Assembly: GCF_000745315.1 (NCBI RefSeq)
Contig: NZ_JQNQ01000001.1
Span: 248,001 to 312,000, forward strand
Direction of reading: 5' to 3'
Source of the DNA: Salegentibacter sp. Hel_I_6
Lineage (GTDB): Bacteria > Bacteroidota > Bacteroidia > Flavobacteriales > Flavobacteriaceae
DNA: 64,000 bases
This document shows positions 63,398-64,000 of the stretch, one piece after another. The notes beneath the pieces are model-generated. The model saw only the letters and a program-made list of their open reading frames with translations, ran no database searches and had not been told where the DNA came from. Numbering within the stretch: position 1 is the stretch's first letter; every line of letters begins with the position of its first letter. The position numbers were made by a program, and so were the translations under genes.

Positions 63398-64000
63398 ATG
63401 AACAAATTTGAACAATTAGGTTTAAACCCTTCAATTCTTAAAGCAGTCGAAGAAATGGGTTTTACAGACCCGAGTGAAATACAGGAAAAAGCGATTCCTG
63501 TTTTACTAAATGAAGATACCGATATGGTGGCATTAGCCCAAACCGGTACAGGAAAGACAGCTGCTTTTGGATTCCCGCTTATCCAAAAAATAGACGTAAG
63601 TAAAAAACATACCCAGGCATTAATTCTTTCACCAACCCGTGAACTATGCCTGCAAATTACCAATGAATTAAAGAATTACTCTAAATTTGAAAAAGGCTTA
63701 AATCCTGTTGCCATCTATGGTGGTGCCAGCATTACAGACCAGGCCAGACAAATTGAACGTGGCGCACAAATTATTGTAGCTACCCCGGGACGCATGCAGG
63801 ATATGATTAATCGTAACCTGGTAAATATTTCTAAAATAGAATATTGTGTTTTAGATGAAGCCGATGAGATGCTTAATATGGGCTTCTTTGAAGACATTAA
63901 GGCCATTCTTTCTCATACCCCAAAAGAAAAGCATACCTGGTTATTTTCTGCAACAATGCCAAAAGAAGTTGCAACTATTGCCAAGAAATTTATGCGTACC
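63398..64000 (+). CDS. DEAD-box RNA helicase, cut at the window end
   Basis: First 201 residues. Motifs: Q-motif near FTDPSEIQ, AQTGTGKT (motif I), PTREL, ATPGR, DEAD in LDEADEML, SAT in FSATMP. The rest of the protein lies beyond 64000. Unwinds RNA, for instance in ribosome assembly or RNA decay. Confidence 0.95.
   Translation, partial: MNKFEQLGLNPSILKAVEEMGFTDPSEIQEKAIPVLLNEDTDMVALAQTGTGKTAAFGFPLIQKIDVSKKHTQALILSPTRELCLQITNELKNYSKFEKGLNPVAIYGGASITDQARQIERGAQIIVATPGRMQDMINRNLVNISKIEYCVLDEADEMLNMGFFEDIKAILSHTPKEKHTWLFSATMPKEVATIAKKFMRT

Overview
The window comes from a member of the Bacteroidota, most likely a flavobacterium. The evidence is the A+T-rich sequence, the lack of Shine-Dalgarno sites, a Bacteroidota-type promoter before rpsF (TTG, 19 bases, TACTTTTG), an arm-domain tyrosine integrase of the Bacteroidota kind, and the character of the housekeeping genes. 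I cannot name the species from sequence alone.

The window has two parts. Positions 1 to about 46,640 look like one end of an integrated genomic island. It ends with a tyrosine integrase (45121-46452, minus), three 11-bp direct repeats, and a 40-bp 3' half of an initiator-type (CAT) tRNA gene at 46641-46680. That half tRNA has no matching 5' half beside it and is followed directly by a strong terminator, as expected for an attachment-site duplication. The other end of the island lies beyond base 1. Positions 46,690-64,000 are ordinary chromosome: rlmF, hisS, rpsF-rpsR-rplI, priA, nadC, rlmH, rdgB, a DEAD-box helicase and several conserved membrane or secreted proteins.

The island has three blocks. 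(1) 1-18.2 kb, minus strand, handles copper and silver in the envelope: two multicopper oxidases (one fused to a CopB-like outer-membrane barrel), Met-rich proteins, a DUF305 protein, a CusCBA-type efflux system, four DUF3347 domains, a PII-like protein, a TRASH-like lipoprotein and an AraC regulator with a CxxC metal-binding-like N-terminus. (2) 18.4-25 kb, plus strand, is a second smaller set with paralogues of three left-arm genes (HYC/PP secreted protein, AraC regulator, APC permease) in mirrored order, plus a metallochaperone, small membrane proteins, an AlbA_2 protein, a universal stress protein and a type II NADH dehydrogenase. (3) 25-44.3 kb, plus strand, closely packed, carries a set of metabolic genes of partly archaeal type: type II GAPDH, FbaB-type aldolase, symporter, phosphofructokinase, a mannose block (cupin, GH130, GT4), an SDR, a tandem USP, an ATP-cone/nuclease fusion, a beta-CASP nuclease, AMP phosphorylase, PRPP synthase, two unknown proteins, a CPH-type copper ATPase and an MFS exporter.

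The most interesting candidate system is block 3, above all 34185-39979. Two predicted nucleases, one with a nucleotide-sensing ATP-cone, sit with AMP phosphorylase and PRPP synthase, next to sugar-phosphate enzymes that could pass carbon between pentose/hexose phosphates and a mannose polymer. I read it as a mobile nucleic-acid salvage and carbon-storage module for stress, joined to metal resistance. That reading is inference from gene content and order.
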